NCBI RefSeq assembly: GCF_001570425.1
Contig: NZ_BCSX01000053.1
Location: 124,001 to 188,000, forward strand
DNA length: 64,000 nt
Direction: 5' to 3'
Source of the DNA: Mycolicibacterium brisbanense
GTDB lineage: Bacteria; Actinomycetota; Actinomycetes; Mycobacteriales; Mycobacteriaceae
Below the pieces are notes generated by a model. It did not search any database and was not told the DNA's origin. It saw only the letters and a list, made by a program, of their open reading frames with translations. This document shows, in pieces, positions 1 through 8,636 of the stretch (position 1 is its first letter; every line of letters begins with the position of its first letter). Made by a program: the position numbers and the translations under genes.

Positions 1-1092
1 GCGGCGTTCCTCGACGCGTCCGCCCGTCACACCGGCCCGGTCGTCGCTTTCGGCCCGGACGGCCTCACGATGCGCAGCAGGCGTGCCGGGGAACTCACCC
101 AGACGGACGTCGACGTGATCAACCACCTCTGCACCGGTGTGCGGCGCGACACCCGCGTGACCGCGGAACTCTCCGTCGGCCCCACCATGATCGAGGTCTC
201 CGCACTCGACGGCGGCGCAGGCGTGGTCGCCGCACTGCGGCCCGCGCCGCGCGCCGCGGTATCCGCTGCCGCGCCGTCGAACGGCCTGGTGGGGCAATCG
301 AAGTCGTGGCGTGCGGTGGCGCACCACGTCAGCAGGCAGATCGCCGCGCGCCGCGCAGTGCTGGTGGCCGGTGAAACAGGCACCGGCAAGACGTCTGTGG
401 CGCTGGGCCGGCCGTTCGTCGCGGGTGCGCGGTTCGACGGCGCGACGATCCTGCACGCTGCCGAGCGGCAGACCACCGGCGAGCAGGCCTGGCTGCAGCG
501 ACTCGGTGACGCGGTGCGCGACGCCGCGTCGAGCGGCACGGTCGTCATCCGCGGCGCCGAACACCTCGACGGCCAGGCGGTGGCCGCGGTGCGTGCGCTG
601 ATCGACACTCACCAGGGGCAGCTGCCGATCGTGCTCACCATGACGGCGGCCAGTCCCGGCGATGCCGAGACCGCGGCCGCGCGGCTCGGCGTGCCTGTCG
701 TGTGGGTGCCGCCGTTGCGAGAACGCGTCTCCGATATCGGCGTGCTGTGGAATGCTTTTGTGGCGCAACGGCTCCCCGGGCTGCGACTCGTGTTGAGCGA
801 CGGGGCACGCCAGGCGCTGGAGGCCGCGAGCTGGCCGGCGAACCTGACCGAACTGCGAGGTGCCGTCGATTCGGTCGCCGCGTCGGGCACGCGCGGCACC
901 GTCGACGTCGACGATCTGCCCGACTCGCTGCGCAGCCGGCGGGCCTGGTCGATGATCGAGCGCACCGAGATGGAGGCCATCCGTCGGGCACTGCAGGAAG
1001 CCGACGGCAATCGGTCGCGCGCGGCCGAATTGCTCGGCGTATCGCGCGCGACGATCCATCGGAAGATGAAGACCTACCACATCTCCGGCTGA
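1..1092 (+). CDS. AcoR/MimR-like transcriptional activator with Fis-type HTH (5' end outside the window)
   Basis: The reading frame is open from base 1, so the N-terminus (in this family a GAF-type effector domain) is cut off. The visible 363 residues hold an AAA+ region with a clean Walker A (GETGTGKT, nt 370-393), a PPLRERVSDI motif, and a C-terminal Fis-type helix-turn-helix (NRSRAAELLGVSRATIHRKM). The family activates small-molecule catabolic genes. Mycobacteria lack sigma-54, and this protein has no GAFTGA loop. Its Walker B region reads VVIRGAEHLD, with Arg where the catalytic Asp is expected, so sigma-54-type ATP-driven activation is unlikely. It ends 3 bp before the convergent SDR gene and probably controls the SDR/esterase/monooxygenase genes next to it (inference). 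Confidence 0.8.
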   Translation, partial: AAFLDASARHTGPVVAFGPDGLTMRSRRAGELTQTDVDVINHLCTGVRRDTRVTAELSVGPTMIEVSALDGGAGVVAALRPAPRAAVSAAAPSNGLVGQSKSWRAVAHHVSRQIAARRAVLVAGETGTGKTSVALGRPFVAGARFDGATILHAAERQTTGEQAWLQRLGDAVRDAASSGTVVIRGAEHLDGQAVAAVRALIDTHQGQLPIVLTMTAASPGDAETAAARLGVPVVWVPPLRERVSDIGVLWNAFVAQRLPGLRLVLSDGARQALEAASWPANLTELRGAVDSVAASGTRGTVDVDDLPDSLRSRRAWSMIERTEMEAIRRALQEADGNRSRAAELLGVSRATIHRKMKTYHISG

Positions 1093-1095
1093 GAT

Positions 1096-1827
1096 CTACT
1101 GGGCCAGGTATCCGCCGTCGATCACCAGTTCCGATCCCGTCACAAAGCTCGCTTCGTCGGACGCCAGAAACACTGCGCCGTGGGCGATCTCGTCAGGTGT
1201 GCCGGCGCGTCCCATGGGCGTCTGCCCGATGACGTACTCGTTGATCTCGGGCTCCTGCGCGTCGGTGAGCGGGGTGCGGATGAAGCCGGGATGCAGCGAG
1301 TTGACCCGAACATTGTCCTTCGCATAGCTGATCGCGGCGCTCTTCGACATGTTGCGCACCGCACCCTTGGTGGCGTGGTAGGCGTGCGCGCCGGACACCG
1401 CGGCCGTCGGTGGGATCGACGAGATGTTGATGATCGACCCGCTGCGCTGAGCGACCATGTGCGGGATGACCTCTCGCATGCCGAGCCAGGTGCCGGTCTG
1501 ATTCGTGGCCACCACGCGCTCCCAGTCGGCGACCGAGAGCTCGTGCAGCCCCTGGTAGGCGATGATGCCTGCGTTGTTGACCAGGACATCGATACGGCCA
1601 TACTGGGCAACGGTTTCCGTCACCACCGACGCCCAGTCGTCTTCGCAGGAGACGTCGAGTTGTCGGTATGCGATTGCTGCCGATCGCGGGCCGAGTGACT
1701 CGTCGGTCTTTGACCGTCCGGTGGCGATGGTCACCGCCCCTTCGCGGGCGAAGGCCTCGGCGATCGCGTGGCCGATACCCCGGGATGCACCCGTGATGAT
1801 GGCGACTTTGCCGTCCAAACGATTCAT
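1096..1827 (-). CDS. short-chain dehydrogenase/reductase (SDR)
   Basis: This is a 243-residue classical SDR. The N-terminus has the NAD(P)-binding TGASRGIG motif, followed by NNAG near residue 84. The catalytic Ser is in NISS (136-137), and Tyr150/Lys154 are in the YHATK motif. The C-terminal DGGYLAQ is usual for the family. The expected activity is NAD(P)-dependent interconversion of an alcohol and a ketone. It is divergent from the esterase and monooxygenase genes. Alcohol dehydrogenase, Baeyer-Villiger enzyme and ester hydrolase are the three steps of a classical ketone catabolic route, so this enzyme may make the ketone. The substrate is unknown. Confidence 0.85.
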   Translation of the reverse strand: MNRLDGKVAIITGASRGIGHAIAEAFAREGAVTIATGRSKTDESLGPRSAAIAYRQLDVSCEDDWASVVTETVAQYGRIDVLVNNAGIIAYQGLHELSVADWERVVATNQTGTWLGMREVIPHMVAQRSGSIINISSIPPTAAVSGAHAYHATKGAVRNMSKSAAISYAKDNVRVNSLHPGFIRTPLTDAQEPEINEYVIGQTPMGRAGTPDEIAHGAVFLASDEASFVTGSELVIDGGYLAQ

Positions 1828-1898
1828 CTCACGCCTTCCTTCGATGTGCGACCGACCTGGCCAGAAGCCAACCGCCGGCAGGCTGCAGCCGACAGGGG

Positions 1899-1936
1899 TG
1901 CGTCACGCTGAGACAGTGGTGCGTCATTTTGCGACA
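1899..1936. promoter_or_regulatory. two tandem 17-bp operator-like sites in the SDR/esterase divergent region
   Basis: Two similar sites, TGCGTCACGCTGAGACA (1899-1915) and TGCGTCATTTTGCGACA (1920-1936), each preceded by GG, lie 21 bp apart, about two helical turns. Each is a weak inverted repeat of a TGNNNCA half site around a 3-bp spacer. They sit between the SDR start (1827) and the esterase start (1978), where an AcoR/MimR-type activator could bind. Binding by the regulator at 1-1092 is inference. Confidence 0.5.
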
Positions 1937-1977
1937 CCTGACGGGCCGGCACGGTGACTCGGCCCACACTTTCGGCC

Positions 1978-2895
1978 ATGTCGATCAACCAGCCACAAGA
2001 CCCCTTGGGTGCCATCTACGCGGAGTGGACCGAGGAGTTCATCGCCCACCCCGACATGTCCCTGCGCTTGATGCGCTGGGTGTTCGAGGATTGGCAGCGC
2101 GCCACCGCAGAACCCGAGGACGTCACGTACCAGTCGACCGAAATCGGCGGCGTTGCCGGGATTCTGGTCAAACCACTCGACGCCGACCCGGGACAGATGC
2201 TGGTCGTGTTGCACGGCGGTGGGTTCGCGCTCGGCTCGTCGGCGAGCCATCGCAAGCTGGCCGGACATTTGGCGCGGGCGTTCGGCGCATACGCCTTCGT
2301 CGCCGATTTCCGGCGTGCGCCCGAGCATCCGTACCCCGCTCAGATCGAAGACACCACCGCGGTTTTCGAGGCCCTTGCGGCCGGCGGCACCGCGCCGGCG
2401 GATATCACGTTCGTCGGCGACAGCGCGGGCGCCAGCATCGCCATCGCCACCACTCTCAAGCACATCGGCGACGGCGGCGCCACCCCCGGTCGGGTGATCG
2501 CGATCTCGCCGTGGCTGGACATGGAGAACAGCGGCAGCACCATCGAGTCCAACAACGACACCGATTTCCTGATCACCCCGGAAGGGTTGCAGGGCAACAT
2601 CGATCGCTATCTGTCCGGCGGGGCAAGCCCCACCGACCCGCTGGTCAACCCGCTCTACGCCGACTTCGCCGGTTTCCCGCGGCTGTACATCACCGCGTCG
2701 GACAGCGAGTCGCTGTATGCCGATGCCACCCGGTTGGCGGAGCGGGCCCGCGGGGCCGGGGTCGACGTCACCTTCGACGTGGCGTCCGGTGAGCAGCACG
2801 TGTTCCCGTTGCTGGCGGGCCGGCTGCCGGCCGCAGACGCCTCCGTCGCCGCGATGGCCGCGTGGTATCGCGCCGCCAAAGCACTGACCGTCTGA
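1978..2895 (+). CDS. alpha/beta hydrolase, hormone-sensitive-lipase family esterase
   Basis: The protein is 305 residues and cytosolic (no signal peptide). It has the family IV oxyanion-hole motif HGGGF (79-83), the nucleophile elbow GDSAG with Ser149, an Asp in the ASDSESLY region and a late His in GEQHVFP, so the triad is complete. It should hydrolyse short acyl esters. The ATG at 1978 was chosen over the in-frame GTG at 1954 because MSINQP is a usual start for the family; neither has a strong Shine-Dalgarno site. A Baeyer-Villiger-type monooxygenase follows after 24 bp, so the hydrolase probably cleaves the ester or lactone that enzyme makes. Confidence 0.85.
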   Translation: MSINQPQDPLGAIYAEWTEEFIAHPDMSLRLMRWVFEDWQRATAEPEDVTYQSTEIGGVAGILVKPLDADPGQMLVVLHGGGFALGSSASHRKLAGHLARAFGAYAFVADFRRAPEHPYPAQIEDTTAVFEALAAGGTAPADITFVGDSAGASIAIATTLKHIGDGGATPGRVIAISPWLDMENSGSTIESNNDTDFLITPEGLQGNIDRYLSGGASPTDPLVNPLYADFAGFPRLYITASDSESLYADATRLAERARGAGVDVTFDVASGEQHVFPLLAGRLPAADASVAAMAAWYRAAKALTV

Positions 2896-2919
2896 TCCGA
2901 CGCACGAGAAGGACTACCC

Positions 2920-4548
2920 ATGAACAGTAACCACTTCGACGCCATCGTCATCGGGGCCGGCTTCTCCGGCCTGGCGATCTTGCATCACCTCCGGGAGATC
3001 GGCCTGCAGACCGTCGTACTCGACGCGCAGGACGGCGTCGGCGGAACCTGGTGGGCCAACCGGTATCCCGGCGTGCGGACCGACAGCGAATACAGCTACT
3101 ACTCGTTCTCCTTCTCCAAGGAGGTACGCGACGAGTGGACATGGTCGCAACGCTATCCGGCGGGCGAGGAGGTGCTGGAGTACCTCAACTTCGTCGCGGA
3201 TCGACTCGACCTGCGCCGCGATATCCGGCTCAACGTGCGGGTGGAATCGGCTCGCTACGACGAGGATGCCAACGTGTGGGTGGTCACCACCGCCGACGGG
3301 CAGTCGCTGGTGGCGAAGTATCTGGTGAGCGGCATGGGTGTGCTCTCGCAGGCGATCTACCCAGACATCCCGGGTATCGACACCTTCGCCGGCCAGAAGT
3401 ACCACACCGCGCACTGGCCGCGTGAGGGCGTCGACCTGGCGGGCAAGCGGGTCGGGCTGATCGGGCTCGGCGCGTCGGGTATCCAGGTGGTGCCGACGAT
3501 CGCCCCAGAGGTCGGTGAGTTCTACGTGTTCCAGCGGACCCCGAACTTCGTCGTCGAGACCACCAACGACCCGGTGACCGACGAACAGATGCAGTGGTTG
3601 CGTGCGAATTACGACGCCATCTACGAGAAGGCCGCCAATCATCCGTTCGGCGTCGCGATGGACCCCGCGGAGTTCGGTGCCCTCGAGGTCGACGCCGACG
3701 AGCGGCGCCGGATCTTCGAAAGCAAGTGGAACGAGGGCGGTTTCCACTTCGCCAACGAATGCTTCAACGACCTGGCCACCAATCCCGAGGCCAGTGAGTT
3801 GGCATCGGAGTTCATCCGGTCCAAGATCCGCGAGATCGTCAAGGATCCCGCGACGGCCGAGTTGCTGTGCCCCACCACGTATTCGTTCAACGGGAAGCGG
3901 GTGCCCACGGGCCACGGCTACTACGCGGCGTTCAACCTCGACCACGTGCACCTCGTGGACACGGCCTCGCAGCCGATCACCGAGATCACGCCGCGTGGGG
4001 TGGTTGTTGGGGACCGCGAGTACGAACTCGACGTGTTGATCTTCGCCACCGGATTCGATGCGATGACCGGAACCCTGACCAACATCGACATCATCGGGCG
4101 AGACGGAATCACCTTGCGCGACAAGTGGGCTCAGGATGGTCTGCGGTCACATCTGGGCATCGGCGCCCACGGCTTCCCCAACTTCTTCATGTCCCTCGGC
4201 CCGCAGACGCCGTACTCCAACCTCGTCGTGCCGATCCAATTGGGCGCCCAGTGGCTGCAACGCGCGCTGCGCTGGGCCCGGGACAACGGCGTCGAACGCC
4301 TCGAAGCCACGCCCGAGGCCGAACAGTGGTGGGCGGCCGAGACGGAGCGCGCCGGCAAGGCGACCGTGATGTACGCCGAGGGCAAGAAGGCCAAGGCGTG
4401 GTTCCTCGGCGAGAACGTGCCCGGGAAACCGGAGGCGTTTCTGGTCTATATGGGTGGGGGACAGGTCTATCAGCGGTTCTGCCGTGAGGTGGAGGACAGC
4501 GGTTACGAATCGTTCCTGGCCGACGCCCGGGTGCGGCAACCTGTCTGA
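2920..4548 (+). CDS. FAD-dependent Baeyer-Villiger-type monooxygenase
   Basis: This 542-residue flavoprotein has an N-terminal FAD Rossmann motif (GAGFSG, from residue 12) and a second NADPH-binding motif (GLGASG, 181-186). The Baeyer-Villiger fingerprint FAGQKYHTAHWP lies at 156-167. The length matches cyclohexanone/phenylacetone-type type I enzymes. The family inserts one oxygen atom from O2 into a ketone to give an ester or lactone, using NADPH. The start has an upstream GAGAAGGA Shine-Dalgarno site. The gene follows the esterase in what looks like one transcript and ends in a strong hairpin. The substrate range cannot be read from the sequence. Confidence 0.9.
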   Translation: MNSNHFDAIVIGAGFSGLAILHHLREIGLQTVVLDAQDGVGGTWWANRYPGVRTDSEYSYYSFSFSKEVRDEWTWSQRYPAGEEVLEYLNFVADRLDLRRDIRLNVRVESARYDEDANVWVVTTADGQSLVAKYLVSGMGVLSQAIYPDIPGIDTFAGQKYHTAHWPREGVDLAGKRVGLIGLGASGIQVVPTIAPEVGEFYVFQRTPNFVVETTNDPVTDEQMQWLRANYDAIYEKAANHPFGVAMDPAEFGALEVDADERRRIFESKWNEGGFHFANECFNDLATNPEASELASEFIRSKIREIVKDPATAELLCPTTYSFNGKRVPTGHGYYAAFNLDHVHLVDTASQPITEITPRGVVVGDREYELDVLIFATGFDAMTGTLTNIDIIGRDGITLRDKWAQDGLRSHLGIGAHGFPNFFMSLGPQTPYSNLVVPIQLGAQWLQRALRWARDNGVERLEATPEAEQWWAAETERAGKATVMYAEGKKAKAWFLGENVPGKPEAFLVYMGGGQVYQRFCREVEDSGYESFLADARVRQPV

Positions 4549-4559
4549 CGTGCGTGCCG

Positions 4560-4594
4560 GTGTTCCCGGTCGCGCTGTTGACGACCGGGAACAC
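4560..4594. terminator. bidirectional hairpin terminator
   Basis: A perfect 13-bp inverted repeat (GTGTTCCCGGTCG at 4560-4572 and its complement at 4582-4594) with a 9-nt loop fills the 53-bp gap between the convergent monooxygenase and thiolase genes. There is no long U tract, which is common for mycobacterial intrinsic terminators. Confidence 0.75.
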
Positions 4595-4601
4595 TCGTCG
4601 G

Positions 4602-5786
4602 CTACAGCCGCTCGATGATGGTGGCGTTGGCCATGCCGCCCGCCTCGCACATGGTCTGCAGGCCGTAGCGGGCTCCGCGCTGTTCGAGTGCGTTGACCAG
4701 CGTCGTCATGAGCCGCGCACCGCTGGCGCCCAGCGGGTGGCCGATGGCGATGGCGCCGCCGTTGACATTGGTCTTGGCGAGCTCGGCACCGGTCTCAGCC
4801 GCCCATGCCAGCACGACGGGGGCGAACGCCTCGTTCACTTCGAAGAGGTCGATGTCGGAAATCGTCAAACCTGCACGCGCCAGTACCTTCTCGGTGGCGG
4901 GGATGACGCCGGTCAGCATGTAGAGCGGATCGGAGCCGACCACTGTGGCGGTGTGGATGCGGGCCCGCGGTCGCAGGCCGAGTCGCTTGGCGGTGTCGCT
5001 GCTGGTGATCATCACCGCGGCGCTGCCGTCGGACAGCGGCGACGAATTGCCTGCGGTGATCTCCCAATTGATCTGCGGGAAGCGTGCCGCGTAGGCCTCG
5101 TTGTAGAACGCGGGCTTCAGCGCTGCCAGCGTCTCGACGGTGGTGCCGGGCCGGATGATCTCGTCGGTCGCAAGTCCGGCGATCGGGACGAGTTCGTTGT
5201 CGAACAGGCCGGCCTTGGTGGCTGCCGCGGCTTTCTCGTGGCTGCCTGCCGAGAAGTCGTCCAGCTGAGTACGGGAAAAGCCCCACTTGGCGGCGATGAG
5301 CTCTGCGCTGATTCCTTGCGGGACAAAGCCTTCGGAGTAGCGCTGGGCGAATGCGTCGCCGAACGGATCGCTGCCGGGCAGGATGTTGGTGCCCATGGGC
5401 ACGCGTCCCATGGACTCGACCCCGGCGGCGATCACGATGTCGTAGGCGCCCGCCACCACACCCTGCGCGGCGAAACTGATGGCCTGCTGCGAGCTGCCGC
5501 ACTGCCGGTCCACTGTGGTTCCGGGGACGCTTTCCGGGAAGCCTGCGCCGAGCAGGGCGTTGCGCGCGATGTTCGCGGCCTGGTCGCCCACCTGGGTGAC
5601 GGCGCCGCTGATGACGTCGTCGATCTGCGCCGGATCGATGCCGGTGCGGGCGACCAGTTCACGCAAGCTGTGGGCGAGGAGATCCGCGGACTTCACCCCG
5701 TGCAGGGCACCGTTCGCCTTGCCTTTGCCGATCGGCGTGCGTACCGCATCCACGATCACAGCGTCCCGGCCTGAATATCCGGACAT
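4602..5786 (-). CDS. acetyl-CoA acetyltransferase / thiolase
   Basis: This 394-residue protein has the complete thiolase signature: the acyl-accepting Cys96 in VDRQCGSSQ, the GHPLGASGAR motif with the catalytic His, and the second Cys (380) in CEAGG. It catalyses thiolytic cleavage of 3-ketoacyl-CoA or the reverse condensation. The start is the ATG at 5786, behind an AGGAGGC Shine-Dalgarno site on the minus strand. It is divergent from an HxlR regulator with a palindrome between them. It may process the acid released by the ketone pathway next door, but it could equally serve beta-oxidation. Confidence 0.9.
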   Translation of the reverse strand: MSGYSGRDAVIVDAVRTPIGKGKANGALHGVKSADLLAHSLRELVARTGIDPAQIDDVISGAVTQVGDQAANIARNALLGAGFPESVPGTTVDRQCGSSQQAISFAAQGVVAGAYDIVIAAGVESMGRVPMGTNILPGSDPFGDAFAQRYSEGFVPQGISAELIAAKWGFSRTQLDDFSAGSHEKAAAATKAGLFDNELVPIAGLATDEIIRPGTTVETLAALKPAFYNEAYAARFPQINWEITAGNSSPLSDGSAAVMITSSDTAKRLGLRPRARIHTATVVGSDPLYMLTGVIPATEKVLARAGLTISDIDLFEVNEAFAPVVLAWAAETGAELAKTNVNGGAIAIGHPLGASGARLMTTLVNALEQRGARYGLQTMCEAGGMANATIIERL

Positions 5787-5808
5787 GATTGCCTCCTGAG
5801 CCTCGTCG

Positions 5809-5832
5809 CTGAGTACTACTATCTATACTCAG
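5809..5832. promoter_or_regulatory. 7-bp inverted repeat, candidate HxlR operator
   Basis: CTGAGTA (5809-5815) and TACTCAG (5826-5832) form a perfect 7-bp dyad with a 10-bp spacer. It is AT-rich against the surrounding GC-rich DNA and lies 23 bp upstream of the thiolase start, in the region shared with the HxlR gene. The size and position fit a dimeric winged-helix operator. Control of the thiolase and autoregulation are inferred. Confidence 0.5.
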
Positions 5833-5875
5833 ATGTAACACCTAGGTTCAGTTCCAACAACCCAGAGATAGAGTG

Positions 5876-6352
5876 ATGTGCATGACAGTCCTGCAGGGCG
5901 CGCTCGCCGACCGCGATGCCTGGTCGGCGGTGGGGCGCTGTCCGATCGAGAAGACGATGGCGCTGGTCGGCACCAAATCGGCGATGCTGATCATGCGCGA
6001 GGCTTACTACGGCACCACTCGGTTCGACGACTTCTGGCGGCGCGTCGGCATCACCAAGGCCGCGGCATCGGCGCGGCTGAGCGACCTGGTCGAAGCCGGT
6101 CTGCTGGAGCGCAGGCCCTATCAGGAACCGGGGCAGCGGGTGCGCGACGAATACGTGCTCACCCAGGCCGGCAAGGACTTCATGCCCGTGGTGTGGGCGC
6201 TGTTCGAGTGGGGGCGTCACCACGTGCCGAACGATTCGCCGCTACGGCTGGCCCACGCCGGCTGCGGTGCCGAGGCGACCGTCGAGATACGTTGCGAGGA
6301 AGGGCATCTCGTGTCACCCGAGGAACTCGTCGTCCGTATCGGTAAGGACTGA
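5876..6352 (+). CDS. HxlR-family winged-helix regulator
   Basis: The protein is about 158 residues. It opens with CPIEKTMALVGTKSAMLIMRE, the usual HxlR N-terminus with a Cys before the first helix, and continues through a winged-helix region (RFDDFWRRVGITKAAASARLSDL; wing at RPYQEPGQRVRDEY). HxlR proteins are dimeric regulators, some of which sense reactive electrophiles or redox state through the conserved Cys. A C-terminal extension carries two more Cys residues (GCGAEATVEIRCEEGH) that might bind a metal. Start choice is uncertain: GTG 5873, ATG 5876 and ATG 5882 are all in frame. It is divergent from the thiolase and probably controls it. Confidence 0.85.
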   Translation: MCMTVLQGALADRDAWSAVGRCPIEKTMALVGTKSAMLIMREAYYGTTRFDDFWRRVGITKAAASARLSDLVEAGLLERRPYQEPGQRVRDEYVLTQAGKDFMPVVWALFEWGRHHVPNDSPLRLAHAGCGAEATVEIRCEEGHLVSPEELVVRIGKD

Positions 6353-6358
6353 CCGAAA

Positions 6359-6742
6359 CTACCCCTGACCGTCAGCCAGAAACTTCTTCGCCACGGTCTT
6401 CGGCGCCTGTGTCAGCCATGATTCGGTGACCAACTCCGTCAGCTCGGGCACGTCAATTGCCGCCAGCCGCACCAGGATCGCGGGATAGCCGTCGAAATGC
6501 GGGGTGGTGAAGTAGACCTCGGGATTGTCCGCAATCAAGGCCCACTTGACGCCTTCGTCGGGAACCCGGGCGCCGAGAATGTCGCCGTCTGGCGCAGCGT
6601 CACCGAGCGCCTCGAAATCCGCCTTGCGCAGCGGCCGCTCCCAGGCCACGAGCTTCTTGCGCACCCGCCACGTTCGCGGCGCGGTCTCGTGGGTCTCGGG
6701 CAGGGCCGCGACCACCCGGGCCACGTCATCCCAGTCCGCCAT
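6359..6742 (-). CDS. MmcQ/YjbR-family protein
   Basis: The 127-residue protein starts MADWDDVARVVAALP. It shows the MmcQ/YjbR pattern: an N-terminal helix, RKKLVAWERPL, a central WALIADNPEVYFTTPHFDGYPAILVRL strand region and a C-terminal W-x-APK-x-VAKK. The family adopts a CyaY-like fold and has been called DNA-binding; its function is not settled. The ATG at 6742 was preferred over an upstream in-frame start because it aligns with the family N-terminus and leaves a 24-bp divergent gap to the DUF389 gene. Confidence 0.75.
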   Translation of the reverse strand: MADWDDVARVVAALPETHETAPRTWRVRKKLVAWERPLRKADFEALGDAAPDGDILGARVPDEGVKWALIADNPEVYFTTPHFDGYPAILVRLAAIDVPELTELVTESWLTQAPKTVAKKFLADGQG

Positions 6743-6766
6743 GTGCCCGAACGATACTCTCGGGCC

Positions 6767-7711
6767 GTGCTGCACCTCCGTGTGATCGCGCCGGCCGAAC
6801 TGCGCAATCCGGTACTCAACGTCCTACAGCGAGAGCCCGGTGTCACCCACATCGTGCTGCATCCCAATGCGGCCGTGGAGCCCGGCGGTGACGAGATCAC
6901 GGCCGACATCGCCCGGGAAGCCGCCAATGACGTCGTGGAGCGGCTCAAGTCTCTCGATGTGCAGAATCTCGGCGCGATCACGTTGGAAGTGCTCGACACC
7001 GTGTTGTCCAGTGCGGCCTACCACGCCGAAGACGCCGCGGACGGCGACGCCGCCGACGCGGTGGTCTGGGACGAGCTGGTCGCGCGTACCCGCGACGAAT
7101 CCCAATTGAACGTCACGTTCCTGCTGTTCTTGTGCATCGCGTGCCTGCTCGCCGCCGTCGGCGTGCTCACCGACTCTCCGGTCACCGTCGTCGGGGCCAT
7201 GGTCGTCGGCCCCGAATTCGGGCCGCTCGCGGCGTTGGCCGTCGCACTGGTGCGCCGCCGCATGTCGCTGGCGCGCCGCGCTTCCGCGGCACTGCTCATC
7301 GGCTTCCCGGTGGCCATGGCCGTCACCGCAGGCGCGACGTTCGGGTTCGAGGCCTTGGGCTGGGTGCAACTGACCAGCACGCGCGAACTGCACGGGGTCG
7401 ATTTCATCTTCCAGGTCGGGCCGTTCTCGTTCGTCGTGGCGCTGCTGGCCGGTGCGGCGGGAATGCTGTCGTTGGTGTCGGCGAAATCAGCGGCGTTGGT
7501 CGGTGTCTTCATTTCGGTCACGACGGTGCCCGCGGCCGGTTTCGCGGTGGTGGCCGCCACGATGGGGGACTGGGACATCGCGGCCCAGTCGGTCGCGCAA
7601 CTTGCCGTCAACCTCATCGGAATCACGATTGCCGGCGTGCTGGTGCTCGCGGTGTACCGCCGGCTGCAAACGGCGAAAGAGTCCGGCGGACGACGGCCGG
7701 TCAGCGCATGA
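6767..7711 (+). CDS. DUF389 (TIGR00341-type) membrane protein
   Basis: The protein is 314 residues from a GTG (VLHLRVIAP). An N-terminal soluble domain of about 110 residues is followed by hydrophobic segments beginning NVTFLLFLCIACLLAAVGVL, then a block with GAMVVGPEFGPL, which is the conserved DUF389 feature, and several more membrane segments. The function is unknown. Longer upstream starts would run into the divergent YjbR gene, so the GTG at 6767 is favoured. Its stop codon abuts the stop of the convergent GAP-family gene without a gap. Confidence 0.8.
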   Translation: MLHLRVIAPAELRNPVLNVLQREPGVTHIVLHPNAAVEPGGDEITADIAREAANDVVERLKSLDVQNLGAITLEVLDTVLSSAAYHAEDAADGDAADAVVWDELVARTRDESQLNVTFLLFLCIACLLAAVGVLTDSPVTVVGAMVVGPEFGPLAALAVALVRRRMSLARRASAALLIGFPVAMAVTAGATFGFEALGWVQLTSTRELHGVDFIFQVGPFSFVVALLAGAAGMLSLVSAKSAALVGVFISVTTVPAAGFAVVAATMGDWDIAAQSVAQLAVNLIGITIAGVLVLAVYRRLQTAKESGGRRPVSA

Positions 7712-8476
7712 TCACAGGTGGCTGATGCCCAGCCCCACGAAGAACGCCCCGACGGCGCCCGCGATCACCGCGACGACCAGGCGGTGGTGGATCTTCATCC
7801 AGGCATAGAGGCGTTCGACACCCGAGCGGGTCGCGTCGGGCGCGATCCAGAAACTCAGGATCGGCATCAGCGCGCCGGAGAACGCCACCACGTTGAAAGT
7901 CACCAGTGCGCTCAACTGCTGGCCGACCGCCGTGCCGGAGGTGAGCACGGCCGCGATGGCGCCCAGGTAGTACGGCGAGGGAATGCCGTTGCTCAGACCC
8001 AGCAGCCCCGCCGCCCACGCGGCCTCACCGCGCAACGCGGCCTTGATGCTCTCGGGCAGTTTCGAGATCACCGGCAGCGAGTCCAGCGTCGGCGGCTGAA
8101 CTTGGTCTGCGGGTGCGTCCTGCGCAGGGGCGCCCTGGGAATCAGCGCCGACGCCGGCGGGCACGGCCACGCGCTTGTTGCGGACCCGGTGGAACAGCCG
8201 CTCCAGCAGGCCGGTGGCCGACAGCACCGCGATCAGGCCCGCCAGGACACCGATCGTGATCTCGATTCCGGGGTGCACTGTGCGGTCGCCGAGGGCGCTC
8301 TCCCGGAACACGAACACCACCGCCACGGCGACGGCCACGTTCGAGGTGAAGCCGGCGAGGAAGAACGGCAGCAACAACCGGACGGGCCGCGCGCGCGACA
8401 CCATGTACGCGATCACCCCGATGCGCAACGGGTCGGTTGCGGCCACGAGGGCCATCACCAACACCGTGCTCCACAT
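7712..8476 (-). CDS. GAP (Sap-like) family membrane protein
   Basis: The protein is 254 residues with about six hydrophobic segments in two halves, separated by a polar Gln/Pro/Ala-rich loop (about residues 113-145). The N-terminus (MWSTVLVMALVAATDPLRIG) and the later motif LSNGIPSPYYLGAIAAVL match the mycobacterial GAP/Sap family. Known members are needed for surface exposure of glycopeptidolipids (Gap) or sulfolipid-1 (Sap). The neighbours here are not lipid genes, so the exported substrate is open. A 160-bp divergent region separates it from the transglutaminase operon. Confidence 0.75.
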   Translation of the reverse strand: MWSTVLVMALVAATDPLRIGVIAYMVSRARPVRLLLPFFLAGFTSNVAVAVAVVFVFRESALGDRTVHPGIEITIGVLAGLIAVLSATGLLERLFHRVRNKRVAVPAGVGADSQGAPAQDAPADQVQPPTLDSLPVISKLPESIKAALRGEAAWAAGLLGLSNGIPSPYYLGAIAAVLTSGTAVGQQLSALVTFNVVAFSGALMPILSFWIAPDATRSGVERLYAWMKIHHRLVVAVIAGAVGAFFVGLGISHL

Positions 8477-8636
8477 GCGGGCGGGCCCATCCTTTCCTCA
8501 GCTATGTCCTGCCGATTCAACCAGCGCGCGCTGGATGCGGCCCGTCCGGCATGCTCCGAGCGGCCCGACCGAGGCGGTTCGCGGGCCTGGTATCGCACGC
8601 CGTGCGGGGCGGTTCACCGTGTGGTGGGATCTGCGG

